The position numbers and the translations under genes were made by a program. From Niastella soli (GTDB taxonomy: Bacteria > Bacteroidota > Bacteroidia > Chitinophagales > Chitinophagaceae): DNA of 64,000 nucleotides. Below, one piece after another: positions 18,521 through 27,703 of the stretch (its first letter is position 1; each line of letters opens with the position of its first letter). Below the pieces are notes generated by a model that searched no databases, was not told the origin of the DNA, and worked only from the letters and a program-made list of their open reading frames with translations. Location: NCBI RefSeq assembly GCF_017742245.1, contig NZ_JAGHKO010000024.1:186001-250000 (forward strand). The letters are read 5' to 3'.

Positions 18521-19210
18521 ATGCAGGAGAATATCATTGACCTACAGCACGTAAATATCTATCAGGGAAATAACCTGGTTTTACAGGATGTAAACTTCAG
18601 GGTTCAAAAGGGAGAGTTCGTGTACCTGGTTGGTAAAACCGGGACCGGTAAAAGCAGCCTGTTAAAGACCATGTATGGCGACCTTCGTCTCAAAGAGGGC
18701 GACGGCACCGTGGTGGGTTTTAACCTGCGGGATATGGACTGGAAAAAAGTACCGTTCCTGCGCCGTAATCTGGGCGTGGTATTTCAGGATTTTCAACTGC
18801 TCACCGACCGTAATGTAAACGACAACCTCCGCTTTGTACTGCGGGCCACCGGCTGGAAGGACGAAAAGCTGATGGACGAAAAGATCATCGATGTATTGGA
18901 TAAAGTTGGCCTGAAAGCCAAAGGTTTTAAAATGCCTTTTGAGCTAAGCGGTGGCGAACAACAACGCATTGATATTGCCCGCGCCCTGCTCAATTCACCC
19001 AAACTGATCCTGGCTGATGAGCCCACCGGTAATCTCGATCCCGAAACCTCCGATGAGATCATGCAGCTGTTGTTCCATATTTCACGCGATTATGGTACCG
19101 CTATTGTAATGGCTACCCACGATTATATCGTTATCAATAAATACCCAGCCCGTACGGTGCGTACCGAAAGAGGCCGGGTTATAGACAACGCTAAAATATC
19201 CATTGAATAA
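18521..19210 (+). CDS. ftsE: Cell-division ABC transporter ATPase FtsE
   Basis: 229 residues. Walker [10 protein letters not shown] at 38-46, Q-loop VVFQDFQLL at about 87-94, signature LSGGEQQR at 142-149, Walker B LILADEP at 162-168 and switch His in ATHDY. FtsE with FtsX controls peptidoglycan hydrolases at the division septum. The VFQDFQLL and EPTGNLDP wording and the short length are typical of FtsE and related LolD-type ATPases; LolD is the main alternative. ftsX is not adjacent, which is frequent in Bacteroidota. The 3' end overlaps the convergent glycosyltransferase gene by 20 nt. Confidence 0.87.
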   Translation: MQENIIDLQHVNIYQGNNLVLQDVNFRVQKGEFVYLVGKTGTGKSSLLKTMYGDLRLKEGDGTVVGFNLRDMDWKKVPFLRRNLGVVFQDFQLLTDRNVNDNLRFVLRATGWKDEKLMDEKIIDVLDKVGLKAKGFKMPFELSGGEQQRIDIARALLNSPKLILADEPTGNLDPETSDEIMQLLFHISRDYGTAIVMATHDYIVINKYPARTVRTERGRVIDNAKISIE

Positions 19211-20312
19211 GACGCTGGGCATTCCGTTTGTTATCGAATGTGGAAAGCAGTAATGTCTTTCGCAAACGGATCTCTTCTTCTGCAAACGGCTGCCGGTACA
19301 ATTGTACGATCTGGCTTTTAAATGCCGTGGCATTTGTCCCGATATGACAGGCCGATTCCAATCCGGTGCTTTGCACCGTGGCTTCATTTACCAGACAGTG
19401 ACGCCCATTGAACAAGGCGTTCAATAATTTCAGCTTTACGCCGGTGACATTAAATGAGGGAAGGATGTTTATCTGCGCCTTTCCGATCATGTCCTGCATT
19501 TCCTGCTCAGAAGGATCAGCTACCACACAGGCATTCTTTGTTTTTCTAGCAATACGTTGCAATCGGGGAGAGGGAGATTTACCGGCAATGACCAATGGGA
19601 TCCGCAGGTCGTTAAACACCTTTTTCATTAACCAGATGGCCGCCTCTTCATTTTCATTCACTGACAGGTTCCCGTGGTACAAACAAAAACAACCCACGCC
19701 TTCCGGGGCCGAAATTTCAGTAAAGGGCAGGAATACGGGCAGGGTAGCTACCTGTTGGGCGCCAAATTCCTTGCGGTAGGTATTCGTGTCCAGATCATTT
19801 ACAGCCAGAATTAACCCTTTGTTGGCAATAGATCCTTCGTATTGTTTCAACAGCCTGCTCTCGTTCAGGTAATACATTTTGTGGAACAGGGAGTTACTGT
19901 TACGGAACAGCTGTTTATAATACTTATATTCTACATTATGCAGCCGGATGATCATTTTTCGGTTATTGAACCGCTCATCCTGTAACAAGTATGTACAGTG
20001 TACACCTTCCAGTAAGATCGGATAACTGTCTTTTAATAACCGGTCTTCCAGTGTGGCATTGGTGCGGGAAGCCACTATATAAGGCAGTTTATGGGAGAAA
20101 CCTTTATGTCCGCACTGGCGCGGATAATATTGTACTTCGGCACAATATTGTTCCAGTTCGCTCTGTTGTGCCCGTTTGTGTTCAAAACAATGTAAATGGA
20201 TACGGATGCCCTGCTGATGAAGTGCTACCAGTTTGTAAAACAGGTCAAAATAGCCACCATGATCAACGGGGTAGGGTACGTCGAAAGAAATGATATGTAA
20301 ATGTTTTTCCAC
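19191..20312 (-). CDS. Glycosyltransferase, GT-B fold (family 4-like)
   Basis: 373 residues starting MEKHLHIISFDVPYPVDHGG; the Gly-rich N-terminal turn is the usual nucleotide-sugar side of GT-B enzymes. The C-terminal half has YHGNLSVNENEEAAIWLMKK, PLVIAGKSPS and a late KLKLLNALFNGRHCLVN helix in place of the classical EPFGIxxxEA motif. It probably transfers a sugar to a surface polysaccharide or glycolipid in the cytosol. It is the second gene of a two-gene unit with the upstream glycosyltransferase (3 nt apart) and overlaps ftsE tail to tail by 20 nt. Donor and acceptor are unknown. Confidence 0.85.
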   Translation of the reverse strand: MEKHLHIISFDVPYPVDHGGYFDLFYKLVALHQQGIRIHLHCFEHKRAQQSELEQYCAEVQYYPRQCGHKGFSHKLPYIVASRTNATLEDRLLKDSYPILLEGVHCTYLLQDERFNNRKMIIRLHNVEYKYYKQLFRNSNSLFHKMYYLNESRLLKQYEGSIANKGLILAVNDLDTNTYRKEFGAQQVATLPVFLPFTEISAPEGVGCFCLYHGNLSVNENEEAAIWLMKKVFNDLRIPLVIAGKSPSPRLQRIARKTKNACVVADPSEQEMQDMIGKAQINILPSFNVTGVKLKLLNALFNGRHCLVNEATVQSTGLESACHIGTNATAFKSQIVQLYRQPFAEEEIRLRKTLLLSTFDNKRNAQRLIQWIF

Positions 20313-20315
20313 TGG

Positions 20316-21401
20316 CTAGAAAATATTTTTATAGAACGCTAATAACTTTTTCTCTTCCTGCTGCCAGTTGATGGCTTCGCGTGCCTGTTTACAATTTTGT
20401 TGCAATTGATAATATAAATTTTTGTTATCTAATAGTTCATTTAACCGTTCGGCCAGCGATTCCGGCCGCAGGTCACTAGTTAGAACAGCAATATTGTACT
20501 TATTGTTTATTTCTTCGTAAGCCGGATATTTCACACACAGTTGTGGCAAACCGGCATGCATATAGTCGAAGAACCGGTTGCCGAGGGAATGGTAATTATT
20601 CATCCCGTTATTTTCAAAAAGGGTAACACCCGCCCAGGCTTTCAAGGTATATTGCTGTAGTTCTTCAGGTAATACTCTTCCTTTAAAAACAACTTTGTCC
20701 GCTAATCCATGTTCTTTTACGAGTTCATTGGCCTGGCTCATAAAATTGCCGTCACCACAAATAATAAGCCGGGCGTTCACGAATTGCATAGCTGGGATCA
20801 GGGTCTCAAAACTGCGGCCTTCATTTACCGCGCCCTGGTATATAATATATCGTTCCGGTTTAGCAGGAATGGCAAGCGGTCGTAATACGGGCACATTACG
20901 GACCACCTCATATTGTACACCGTACATTTTATTGAATTCTTTCGCAATGGCATCGTTTACCGTATACCCATGTTTGAATTTGGGTACGGTATAGCGCTCA
21001 ACCCATTTCCATATTTTATAAACCCCGGGTCGCGTCACCACTTCCTTCATTTCACAAAACAGTTCATGCGCGTCATAAACACGGGGGATGCCTTTTAGTT
21101 TGGAAATAAAATAAAAAGGAAGGATGGTATCGAGATCGATGGCACAAACCCCATCGGCTTTAAGGAACAATAAATAAAAAAATAACCGCAGGTTGTATTC
21201 GATGTAGCTTAATTTGCCGGTGCGGAGAAAGCAAAACAGTCTTTTTTGCCGAAAAGGGCGGTTAAGCAGGGGCGGGGATTTAGCACCACGCCGGCCTATG
21301 AGGGTTACGGAATAGCCAGCTTCGGCCAGGGATGTACAGATCCGTATCATCCGTTGGTCATAATTTAGATCGTTGGTAACGGCGAATATTAGGTGCTTCA
21401 T
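20316..21401 (-). CDS. Glycosyltransferase, family 4-like
   Basis: 361 residues. N-terminal Rossmann part (MKHLIFAVTNDLNYDQRMIR, then CAIDLDTILPFYFIS and RVYDAHELFCEM) and C-terminal nucleotide-sugar part (IIYQGAVNEGRSFETLIPAM, LIICGDGNFM, GRVLPEELQQY, RFFDYMHAGLPQLC). The DAHE and GDG elements are usual for GT4 enzymes acting on surface glycans. First gene of a two-gene operon: only three bases separate its stop from the start of the next glycosyltransferase. No promoter box was seen upstream. Confidence 0.88.
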   Translation of the reverse strand: MKHLIFAVTNDLNYDQRMIRICTSLAEAGYSVTLIGRRGAKSPPLLNRPFRQKRLFCFLRTGKLSYIEYNLRLFFYLLFLKADGVCAIDLDTILPFYFISKLKGIPRVYDAHELFCEMKEVVTRPGVYKIWKWVERYTVPKFKHGYTVNDAIAKEFNKMYGVQYEVVRNVPVLRPLAIPAKPERYIIYQGAVNEGRSFETLIPAMQFVNARLIICGDGNFMSQANELVKEHGLADKVVFKGRVLPEELQQYTLKAWAGVTLFENNGMNNYHSLGNRFFDYMHAGLPQLCVKYPAYEEINNKYNIAVLTSDLRPESLAERLNELLDNKNLYYQLQQNCKQAREAINWQQEEKKLLAFYKNIF

Positions 21402-21853
21402 CTGGGTTTAGTAGCTGATAGTTAAGCTGTTGCAGTTTGTGGTTTGTAGTCTTTGGTTTGTGGTTGTTTATTTTCGGGATTCATAACTAATTCCTTGCTT
21501 CAAAATACCACAGAAGTTTTTTGTTTCGTTGATTTTCGGAGTTCATGATAAATTTCGACCTCAAAATAAGGCAACTGTTTGAATTTTATGCAAATAAGGA
21601 CGGCTACAATTAATTATGCATTCTGAAATGAGGTCAATAACAAACTCTAATCGACAAGCTGTAAATCTTAATTATTATTTGAAAATGAGGCAACTACAAA
21701 CCTCAACCGATAAACAACAAACTGAATTATTATAACCCCAAGCTGCTTTTTTAAAAAAAATGTCCCCATACTATCCACTAAAATAGAATTTATTATATAC
21801 CTTTGCCGCCAATTATAAGAAGATAATTATTGGATGTTTTTAAAAAAATTGAG
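21402..21853. other. Gap between the glycosyltransferases and rpsO
   Basis: AT-rich, no gene. It holds an imperfect direct repeat (TTTCGGGATTCATAA near 21472 and TTTCGGAGTTCATGA near 21534, each followed by a CTTCAAAATA or CCTCAAAATA word) and the rpsO promoter box at 21798. Confidence 0.5.
21798..21805 (+). promoter_or_regulatory. -7 box TACCTTTG of rpsO
   Basis: A perfect TAnnTTTG element in the form most often seen at strong Bacteroidota promoters (TATACCTTTGCCGCC context), 49 bases ahead of the S15 start codon. Confidence 0.7.
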
Positions 21854-22126
21854 ATGCCTTATTTAACTAAAGAGAAAATTTCGAGCGTATTTGCACAATA
21901 TGGTGGAGCTGCTACAAACACAGGTTCTACTGAAGGACAAATTGCTCTGTTGACAGAACGTATCAACAGCATTTCTTCACACCTGCAACAAAACAAAAAG
22001 GATTTCTCTACTCACCGTGGTTTGATGCAACTGGTGGGTCAGCGTAAACGCCTGCTCACGTACCTGAGCAAACACAACTTGCAAGGTTACCGTGCATTAA
22101 TTGAAAAACTTGGTATCAGAAAATAA
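21854..22126 (+). CDS. rpsO: 30S ribosomal protein S15
   Basis: 90 residues from MPYLTKEK, the normal length; a TTG eight codons upstream would add a non-conserved extension. Recognisable S15 features are GSTEGQIALLTERINSISSH, the THRGLMQLVGQRKRLLTYL helix and the end YRALIEKLGIRK. It binds 16S rRNA in the platform of the small subunit. It stands 172 nt upstream of pnp, the classical rpsO-pnp order, but a strong terminator lies between them, so pnp is at least partly expressed on its own. Confidence 0.97.
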   Translation: MPYLTKEKISSVFAQYGGAATNTGSTEGQIALLTERINSISSHLQQNKKDFSTHRGLMQLVGQRKRLLTYLSKHNLQGYRALIEKLGIRK

Positions 22127-22144
22127 GTGTATATTATAATAACA

Positions 22145-22185
22145 AACTATTCCCAACTGTTTTCCGGTTGGGAATAGTTGTTTTT
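22145..22185 (+). terminator. Intrinsic terminator after rpsO
   Basis: A perfect 13-bp stem, AACTATTCCCAAC with GTTGGGAATAGTT, a nine-base loop and a following GTTTTTATT run. In the rpsO-pnp gap it could also be a processing site for RNA-decay enzymes. Confidence 0.9.
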
Positions 22186-22298
22186 ATTATACTTTTTCAA
22201 TCCCAGGTTGCTTTAATAACCGGTTGCTGATTACTATCCGCGCTTATTCCCACCTACTTGCAGGATGTGATAGCGACCATTAAACTACATTTTACATT

Positions 22299-24443
22299 AT
22301 GCTCTCTCAACCAATTAGCGTAACTTTTGATATAGGGGGCGGACGCGAGGTTTCTATTGAAACCGGCCGCCTGGCTCGTCAGGCTGATGGTGCCGTTACC
22401 GTTCGCCAGGGCAACTGTATAATATTGGCTACCGTTGTTGCCAATAAAGAGCCCAAAGAAGGACAAAGCTTCTTCCCACTGGTAGTGGATTACAATGAAA
22501 AATTTGCATCTGCCGGCCGTATCCCCGGTTCATTCTTCAAACGCGAAGGCAGACTGAGCGATTATGAAGTACTTATTAGCCGGTTGATCGACCGTGCGTT
22601 ACGTCCACTTTTTCCTGAAGATTATCTGTGTGATGTTCAGGTGCTTATAACGCTTATTTCAAGCGATAAAGAAGTAATGCCCGATGCATTGGCCTGTTTA
22701 GCGGCTTCTGCAGCGCTGGCTGTTTCGGATGTTCCTATTAAAGAAATTATTTCTGAAGTGCGGATTGCCCGCATAGAAGGACAATTTGTTGTTAACCCCA
22801 GCCGTACTGAACTGGCTAAAGCCGATATGGATTTCATCATTGGCGCTACCGAAAAGAACCTGATGATGGTGGAAGGGGAAGGCGATGAGTGTGCTGAGGA
22901 AGACCTGGTAAAAGCCCTGGAAATAGCCCACGAAGCCATTCGCCAGCAAATTAAAGCACAGCAGGAGCTTCGTGCCAAAGTTGGAGTAGCTGGTAAAAGG
23001 GATTATACCAAACCTGAGCAAAACACCGAGCTGCAACAAAAAGTGGCCGATTTTGCAAAAGATAAGATCTATCAGATCTCCCGTTCTGCTTCTGCCAAAC
23101 ATGACAGAAGTGATGCTTACGATACATTAAAAGAGGAATTGATTGCCAGTCTGGGCGAAGAAGCGGATGATACGGTGAAGAAACAGGCTAAAAAATACTA
23201 CGACGACCTGCAATGGGAAGTAGTGCGTAATATGATCCTCGACGATCGTATCCGTCTCGATGGCCGCCAGCTCGACCAGGTTCGTCCGTTGAACATGGAG
23301 ATCGATATTTTGCCTTCTCCCCACGGTTCAGCATTATTCACACGTGGTGAAACTCAATCGCTTACAACTGTTACTTTAGGTACTCCTTTAGACGAGTTGC
23401 TGATTGAAAGCGCCGCTGTTTCTGATTATACCAAATTCATTTTACACTATAACTTCCCGCCATTCTCAACCGGTGAAGTGAAAATGATGCGCGCCCCCGG
23501 CCGCCGCGAAGTTGGTCACGGTAACCTGGCCATGCGTTCGTTGAAAAAAATGATGCCGGGCAACGAATATCCTTACACAGTTCGTATTGTAAGTGATATC
23601 CTGGAATCAAACGGTTCTTCTTCAATGGCTACAGTGTGCGCAGGTTCACTGGCGTTGATGGATGCAGGGGTACCCTTTCCTAAACACGTGAGTGGTGTGG
23701 CAATGGGTTTGATCACCCGCGGCACCGATGGTAAATATGCCATCCTTACCGACATCCTCGGTGATGAAGATCACCTGGGTGATATGGACTTTAAAGTAAC
23801 CGGTACCCGCGATGGGATTTGCGGTGTACAAATGGATATCAAGATCGACGGTTTGGCTATGAGCACCATGCGCGAAGCGCTGGAACAAGCCCGCAAAGGC
23901 CGCTTGCACATTCTGGATGCCATGTATGAGTGTACACCTGAGGCTCGTTCTGAGGTGAAACCACATGCACCGAGAATGGAAAAACTGTTCATCGATAAAG
24001 AATTTATTGGTGCGGTGATCGGACCCCAGGGTAAGATCATTCAGGAAATTCAACGCGAAACCGGCACTACTATCAATATCGAAGAAATTGGTAACTATGG
24101 TGAGGTGAGCGTGTTTAGTCCGGCCAAAGAAGGTTTGGAAAAAGCAGTTGCCTGGATCAAAGGTATCGTAGCCGTTCCTGAAGTAGGTTCAGTATACGAA
24201 GCCACTGTAAAAGGCATTAAAGAATTCGGCGCATTCGTTGAGTTCCTGCCTGGCAAACAAGGGTTGTTACACATCAGTGAGATCAGCTGGAAGCGCCTGG
24301 AAACTATGGAAGGTGTGTTGAAAGAAGGCGATGTAGTGAAAGTGAAACTGATAGGTATCGATCACAAAACCGGCAAGTTCAAACTGAGCCGTAAGATCCT
24401 GATGCCAAAACCAGAAGGAAAGAGACCTGAGAATCCTGCCTAA
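22299..24443 (+). CDS. pnp: Polyribonucleotide nucleotidyltransferase (PNPase)
   Basis: 714 residues. Two RNase PH halves: the first begins VTFDIGGGREVSIETGRLAR and has FFKREGRLSDYEVLISRLID; the second carries the active-site stretch DILGDEDHLGDMDFKVTGT. A KH domain (GPQGKIIQEIQRETGTTINI, about 568-588) and an S1 domain (YEATVKGIKEFGAFVEF, about 630-700) close the protein. The enzyme degrades RNA 3' to 5' with phosphate, giving nucleoside diphosphates, in the cytosol. Length and order are standard. The gene follows rpsO and ends in its own terminator. Confidence 0.97.
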   Translation: MLSQPISVTFDIGGGREVSIETGRLARQADGAVTVRQGNCIILATVVANKEPKEGQSFFPLVVDYNEKFASAGRIPGSFFKREGRLSDYEVLISRLIDRALRPLFPEDYLCDVQVLITLISSDKEVMPDALACLAASAALAVSDVPIKEIISEVRIARIEGQFVVNPSRTELAKADMDFIIGATEKNLMMVEGEGDECAEEDLVKALEIAHEAIRQQIKAQQELRAKVGVAGKRDYTKPEQNTELQQKVADFAKDKIYQISRSASAKHDRSDAYDTLKEELIASLGEEADDTVKKQAKKYYDDLQWEVVRNMILDDRIRLDGRQLDQVRPLNMEIDILPSPHGSALFTRGETQSLTTVTLGTPLDELLIESAAVSDYTKFILHYNFPPFSTGEVKMMRAPGRREVGHGNLAMRSLKKMMPGNEYPYTVRIVSDILESNGSSSMATVCAGSLALMDAGVPFPKHVSGVAMGLITRGTDGKYAILTDILGDEDHLGDMDFKVTGTRDGICGVQMDIKIDGLAMSTMREALEQARKGRLHILDAMYECTPEARSEVKPHAPRMEKLFIDKEFIGAVIGPQGKIIQEIQRETGTTINIEEIGNYGEVSVFSPAKEGLEKAVAWIKGIVAVPEVGSVYEATVKGIKEFGAFVEFLPGKQGLLHISEISWKRLETMEGVLKEGDVVKVKLIGIDHKTGKFKLSRKILMPKPEGKRPENPA

Positions 24444-24472
24444 GGATTATTATATTTCATTTGAATAAAAAG

Positions 24473-24507
24473 AAGGCCTGTAGTGAAAATTGCAGGCCTT
24501 TTTTTAT
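24473..24507 (+). terminator. Intrinsic terminator after pnp
   Basis: AAGGCCTG pairs with CAGGCCTT (eight bp) and is followed by a long T run, 30 nt after the pnp stop. Confidence 0.9.
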
Positions 24508-24522
24508 TTTTTAACAAGAGCT

Positions 24523-24666
24523 GACCTGTAAGGTCTGCTTCGGCAAATTGTGATTACGAGAGGTTCAGCAGCCCCCCGCAAGGCGGGGCAGGCTCATTAA
24601 GCAGGACCTCTCAGGAGCGCATAAACCCGCTACAAATGCAAACTCAAAAGGCGCACCTTACAGGTC
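24523..24666. repeat. Three-level nested inverted repeat between pnp and prmA
   Basis: Outer arms GACCTGTAAGGT (24523-24534) and ACCTTACAGGTC (24655-24666) are perfect complements. Inside them GAGAGGT (24558-24564) faces ACCTCTC (24606-24612), and innermost a CCCCGC/GCGGGG hairpin lies at about 24575-24590. The block could extrude as a cruciform or fold as a long RNA hairpin. It has the look of a mobile palindromic repeat rather than a terminator. Confidence 0.65.
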
Positions 24667-24685
24667 TGCCTCTTAATTTTAAATC

Positions 24686-25501
24686 ATGCAGAACTATATC
24701 CATATAAAATTCCAACCGGTAACAAAAGAACAGCAGGAAATACTGGTTGCGCAATTGAGCGAGCTGGGGTTTGAAGGTTTTGAAGAAGGGTTTAATTATA
24801 TCTCCGGTTACATTCCTGAAGACAAGTATGACGAAACAGCCATCTATAACCTGGTTGCTGAATCGGGTACCGTTATCAGCAAAGAAGTGATAGCGCCCCG
24901 CAACTGGAATGCAGAATGGGAACAGAATTTTCAACCGGTTATTATTGGGGATTTCTGCGGTATCCGGGCCCATTTTCATGAACCGTTACAAAATGTACAG
25001 CATGAAATAATCATCACGCCTAAAATGAGCTTTGGCACCGGTCATCATGCTACCACGCACCTGATGATCGAGAGTATGCAGCAATTGTCCTTTCCCGGCA
25101 AGAACGTGCTGGACTTTGGCACCGGAACAGGGGTGCTGGCCATTTTGGCTGAGCGCCTGGGAGCGGCTTCCGTTACCGCCATTGACAACGATGAGTGGAG
25201 CATTAATAATGCGGCCGAAAATATAGCTTTAAATAATTGTTCAAACATTGCTCTTTCTCAGGCAGATAGCCTGCAAATGCCAGTCACATTTGATATAATC
25301 TTAGCCAATATCAACAAACACGTACTTATTGCAAATATGGCTGGAATTAAACAACATTTAATATTAGGCGGCGTTCTAGTCATGAGTGGACTTTTGATAG
25401 GGGACAAACCCGATATCGAAAAGTCGGCTGGTAACAATGGATTATCAGTTGTTGATTGTAAAACGAGAGGCGATTGGATGTGTTTGTTGTTTAAAAAATA
25501 A
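24686..25501 (+). CDS. prmA: Ribosomal protein L11 methyltransferase
   Basis: 271 residues. The N-terminal substrate domain recognises L11 (begins MQNYIHIKFQPVTKEQQEI). The methyltransferase domain begins around ITPKMSFGTGHHATTHLMIE, the PrmA hallmark, and has the AdoMet loop VLDFGTGTGVLAI at about 140-152 and the NPPY-type segment replaced by ILANINKHVL, as expected for PrmA. It trimethylates L11 with S-adenosylmethionine in the cytosol. It is 80 nt upstream of plsY. Confidence 0.93.
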   Translation: MQNYIHIKFQPVTKEQQEILVAQLSELGFEGFEEGFNYISGYIPEDKYDETAIYNLVAESGTVISKEVIAPRNWNAEWEQNFQPVIIGDFCGIRAHFHEPLQNVQHEIIITPKMSFGTGHHATTHLMIESMQQLSFPGKNVLDFGTGTGVLAILAERLGAASVTAIDNDEWSINNAAENIALNNCSNIALSQADSLQMPVTFDIILANINKHVLIANMAGIKQHLILGGVLVMSGLLIGDKPDIEKSAGNNGLSVVDCKTRGDWMCLLFKK

Positions 25502-25580
25502 TAGCCCCAAGAACCCGATAGTTATCAATTAATTAACTTTTTTTCCATATTTTCGTCATCTAACATCAACCAACTATTCA

Positions 25581-26240
25581 ATGAAAGAGGCTTTACTCAT
25601 TGTAATAGCATATTTGATCGGCTCTATTCCAACAGCTGTTTGGGTTAGTAAAGCTTTTTTTGGAATCGATATCCGTGAATACGGCAGTGGAAATGCCGGT
25701 GCTACCAATACTTTCCGTGTTTTAGGCTCCCGCTGGGGCACATTTGTCATGATCATTGACATGCTCAAGGGCGTAGCAGCTTCACTTCTCTGTTTTCTTC
25801 TTCCTTATTACGTAGGTGGCGCCAATGAATGGGACCGCACCAATTTTATGGTGGGGCTGGGTTTAGCCGCTGTATTGGGTCATATTTTCCCAATCTGGGC
25901 CGAATTTCGTGGTGGAAAGGGTGTTGCAACCCTCTTTGGGATGATCCTTGCCATTCAGCCTGCAGTAGCTGTTCTATGTGTAGGTATTTTCCTGTTGGTA
26001 TTATACTTGACTCGCTTTGTATCACTCAGTTCTATCTTAGCCAGCATAGCGTTTGCCGTTTTTATTCTTGTTATTTTCAATGAGAAAGAACCTTTATACC
26101 GGGCATTTGCCATTGCGGTAGCCTTGCTGGTGGTCCTCACACACCAAAAAAATATCACCCGCTTATTACGCGGCAGTGAAAGCAAAGTTCCCATTTTAAA
26201 GTACCGTGATCGTCGCAAAGAAAGACGGAGAAGACAGTAA
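25581..26240 (+). CDS. plsY: Glycerol-3-phosphate acyltransferase PlsY
   Basis: 219 residues of an integral membrane enzyme that acylates glycerol-3-phosphate with acyl-phosphate, the first step of phospholipid synthesis. Hallmarks: YLIGSIPTAVW in the first helix, GSGNAGATN at 35-43, the MLKG helix after the second segment, and the later FRGGKGVAT glycine-rich loop. Five to six membrane segments are visible. The C-terminal tail is unusually basic (RDRRKERRRR). Follows prmA by 80 nt on the same strand. Confidence 0.95.
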   Translation: MKEALLIVIAYLIGSIPTAVWVSKAFFGIDIREYGSGNAGATNTFRVLGSRWGTFVMIIDMLKGVAASLLCFLLPYYVGGANEWDRTNFMVGLGLAAVLGHIFPIWAEFRGGKGVATLFGMILAIQPAVAVLCVGIFLLVLYLTRFVSLSSILASIAFAVFILVIFNEKEPLYRAFAIAVALLVVLTHQKNITRLLRGSESKVPILKYRDRRKERRRRQ

Positions 26241-26678
26241 TTCGCAGTTCACTATTTAAAGTTCTATTGTTGTAAATCAGTAGCTTTTTGTTACATAACA
26301 TTAAGTTGTTAGGGCAATGGTGAATAGGCAATAGTGAATGGGGAATAGGCAATAGTCTTGGCTGCTGAGATTAATAACTATCTTGCGCCGCCAAAAATTT
26401 ACTGCCGTCTGCCGATTCACGATTGCCGTTTTCAGTTTAAGGTTGTATTCCCTTTGCCTATTGCCTTTATTTGAGGTAATAAATTCCCATCAAGCCAATA
26501 CAGATCTCAAAAGAGGATATACACACTGTCTCATTTCTTAATTTGATGGTGACGCATTCATTTTATAAGTTTGTTAAAGAATGAGTTATAACCCGCATAA
26601 TTTGCAGGTATAAATAATTTTGTCGATCAGGTTGGTACAAGGATTGTTTAAAGTAAACTGAAGTAAACACTCATAGTA
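26241..26678. other. Repeat-bearing gap between plsY and the M48 protease gene
   Basis: No gene. It holds AATAGGCAATAGT words near 26323 and 26344 and the complementary GCCTATTGCC near 26457-26467, forming an imperfect inverted repeat of the kind also seen at 28559. I saw no clear terminator for plsY or promoter box for the protease. Confidence 0.45.
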
Positions 26679-27497
26679 ATGAAACAAGTCATGCACAAAG
26701 CAATTATGGCTGCAGTACTGGTAACAGGCATCACTTCCTGCTCCCAGAATGCGATCACGGGCAGAAGCCAATTATCCCTTTACAATGAAGCCGATATTCA
26801 ATCAATGGCTGCACAGCAATACACCCAGTTCCTGACAGAGAACAAGGTAGTAAACACAAAAGCCAATAAAGATGCAGAAATGGTGCGCAGGGTAGGCACA
26901 AGGCTTACCAATGCCATCAATCAATATTATACCCAAAAAGGCCTTACCTCAGAATTAGAAGGTTATAAATGGGAATACAACCTGGTTGATTCAAAAGAAG
27001 TGAATGCCTGGTGTATGCCCGGTGGTAAGATCGTAGTATATACCGGTTTATTGCCCATTAGCCAGAATGAAGCAGCCCTGGCGGTAGTATTGGGTCATGA
27101 AATTGCCCACGCCCTGGCGCATCATGGTAATGAGCGGATGAGCCAACAGGCAGTAGCAGGTATAGGACAACAGGCTTTGCAAGTTGCTATAGCCAATAAA
27201 AGCGCTGCTGCCCAGACTGTTATGATGAGCGCTTATGGTATTGGTTCAAACGTAGGCGCCTTGTTGCCTTTCTCCCGTAAACAGGAGCTCGAAGCTGACC
27301 ATTATGGCCTGATCTTCGCAGCCATGGCAGGTTACAATCCCAATGAAGCCATTCCTTTATGGGAAAGAATGAAGGCCGCCGCCGGTGATTCAAAACCACC
27401 AGAAATTTTAAGTACGCACCCGGCAGAAGACACCCGTATTCAAAAGCTGCGGGAAATGATGCCTGAGGCGATGCAGTACTACAAACCTGTGAAGTAG
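26679..27497 (+). CDS. M48-family zinc metalloprotease, lipoprotein
   Basis: 272 residues. The signal ends GITSCSQ, a lipobox-type cysteine at about residue 22. The zinc motif HEIAH is at residues 140-144 (HEIAHALAHHGNE) and the third ligand lies in QELEADHYGL near residue 206. Layout and size match the LoiP/BepA/Oma1-type subfamily that removes misfolded outer-membrane proteins in the periplasm. Residues after 235 (PEILSTHPAEDTRIQKL) are the usual family ending. The gene stands alone and ends with a terminator. Confidence 0.9.
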   Translation: MKQVMHKAIMAAVLVTGITSCSQNAITGRSQLSLYNEADIQSMAAQQYTQFLTENKVVNTKANKDAEMVRRVGTRLTNAINQYYTQKGLTSELEGYKWEYNLVDSKEVNAWCMPGGKIVVYTGLLPISQNEAALAVVLGHEIAHALAHHGNERMSQQAVAGIGQQALQVAIANKSAAAQTVMMSAYGIGSNVGALLPFSRKQELEADHYGLIFAAMAGYNPNEAIPLWERMKAAAGDSKPPEILSTHPAEDTRIQKLREMMPEAMQYYKPVK

Positions 27498-27520
27498 TAA
27501 TCTGAAATAATCATATTTGA

Positions 27521-27555
27521 AAGGCTATCCGGTAACGGGTAGCCTTTTGTTTTTA
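27521..27555 (+). terminator. Intrinsic terminator after the M48 protease gene
   Basis: AAGGCTA-TCC with GG-GTAGCCTT around GGTAAC, then TTGTTTTT, 23 nt after the stop codon. Confidence 0.85.
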
Positions 27556-27561
27556 CACTGC

Positions 27562-27623
27562 AAGAAGTAAGGAAATAAGAAGTAGGAGGTAGGAGGGGAG
27601 GCACCCCGCTGAGGCGGGGCGCC
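27562..27623 (+). repeat. Purine-rich repeat arm plus CCCCGC hairpin
   Basis: A GAAGTAAGGAAATAAGAAGT-type purine arm (27562-27597) directly followed by GAGGCACCCCGCTGAGGCGG plus GGCGCC (27598-27623), in which CCCCGC faces GCGGGG. The hairpin recurs at 43679 and, less exactly, at 24575. Confidence 0.6.
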
Positions 27624-27703
27624 AGGTAAGGGTTGCAGGGTATGCAAAACGATAACAAATGAAGCTTATAATATAGTCCGGGAATAAAGTGAACTAATAA
27701 AAT

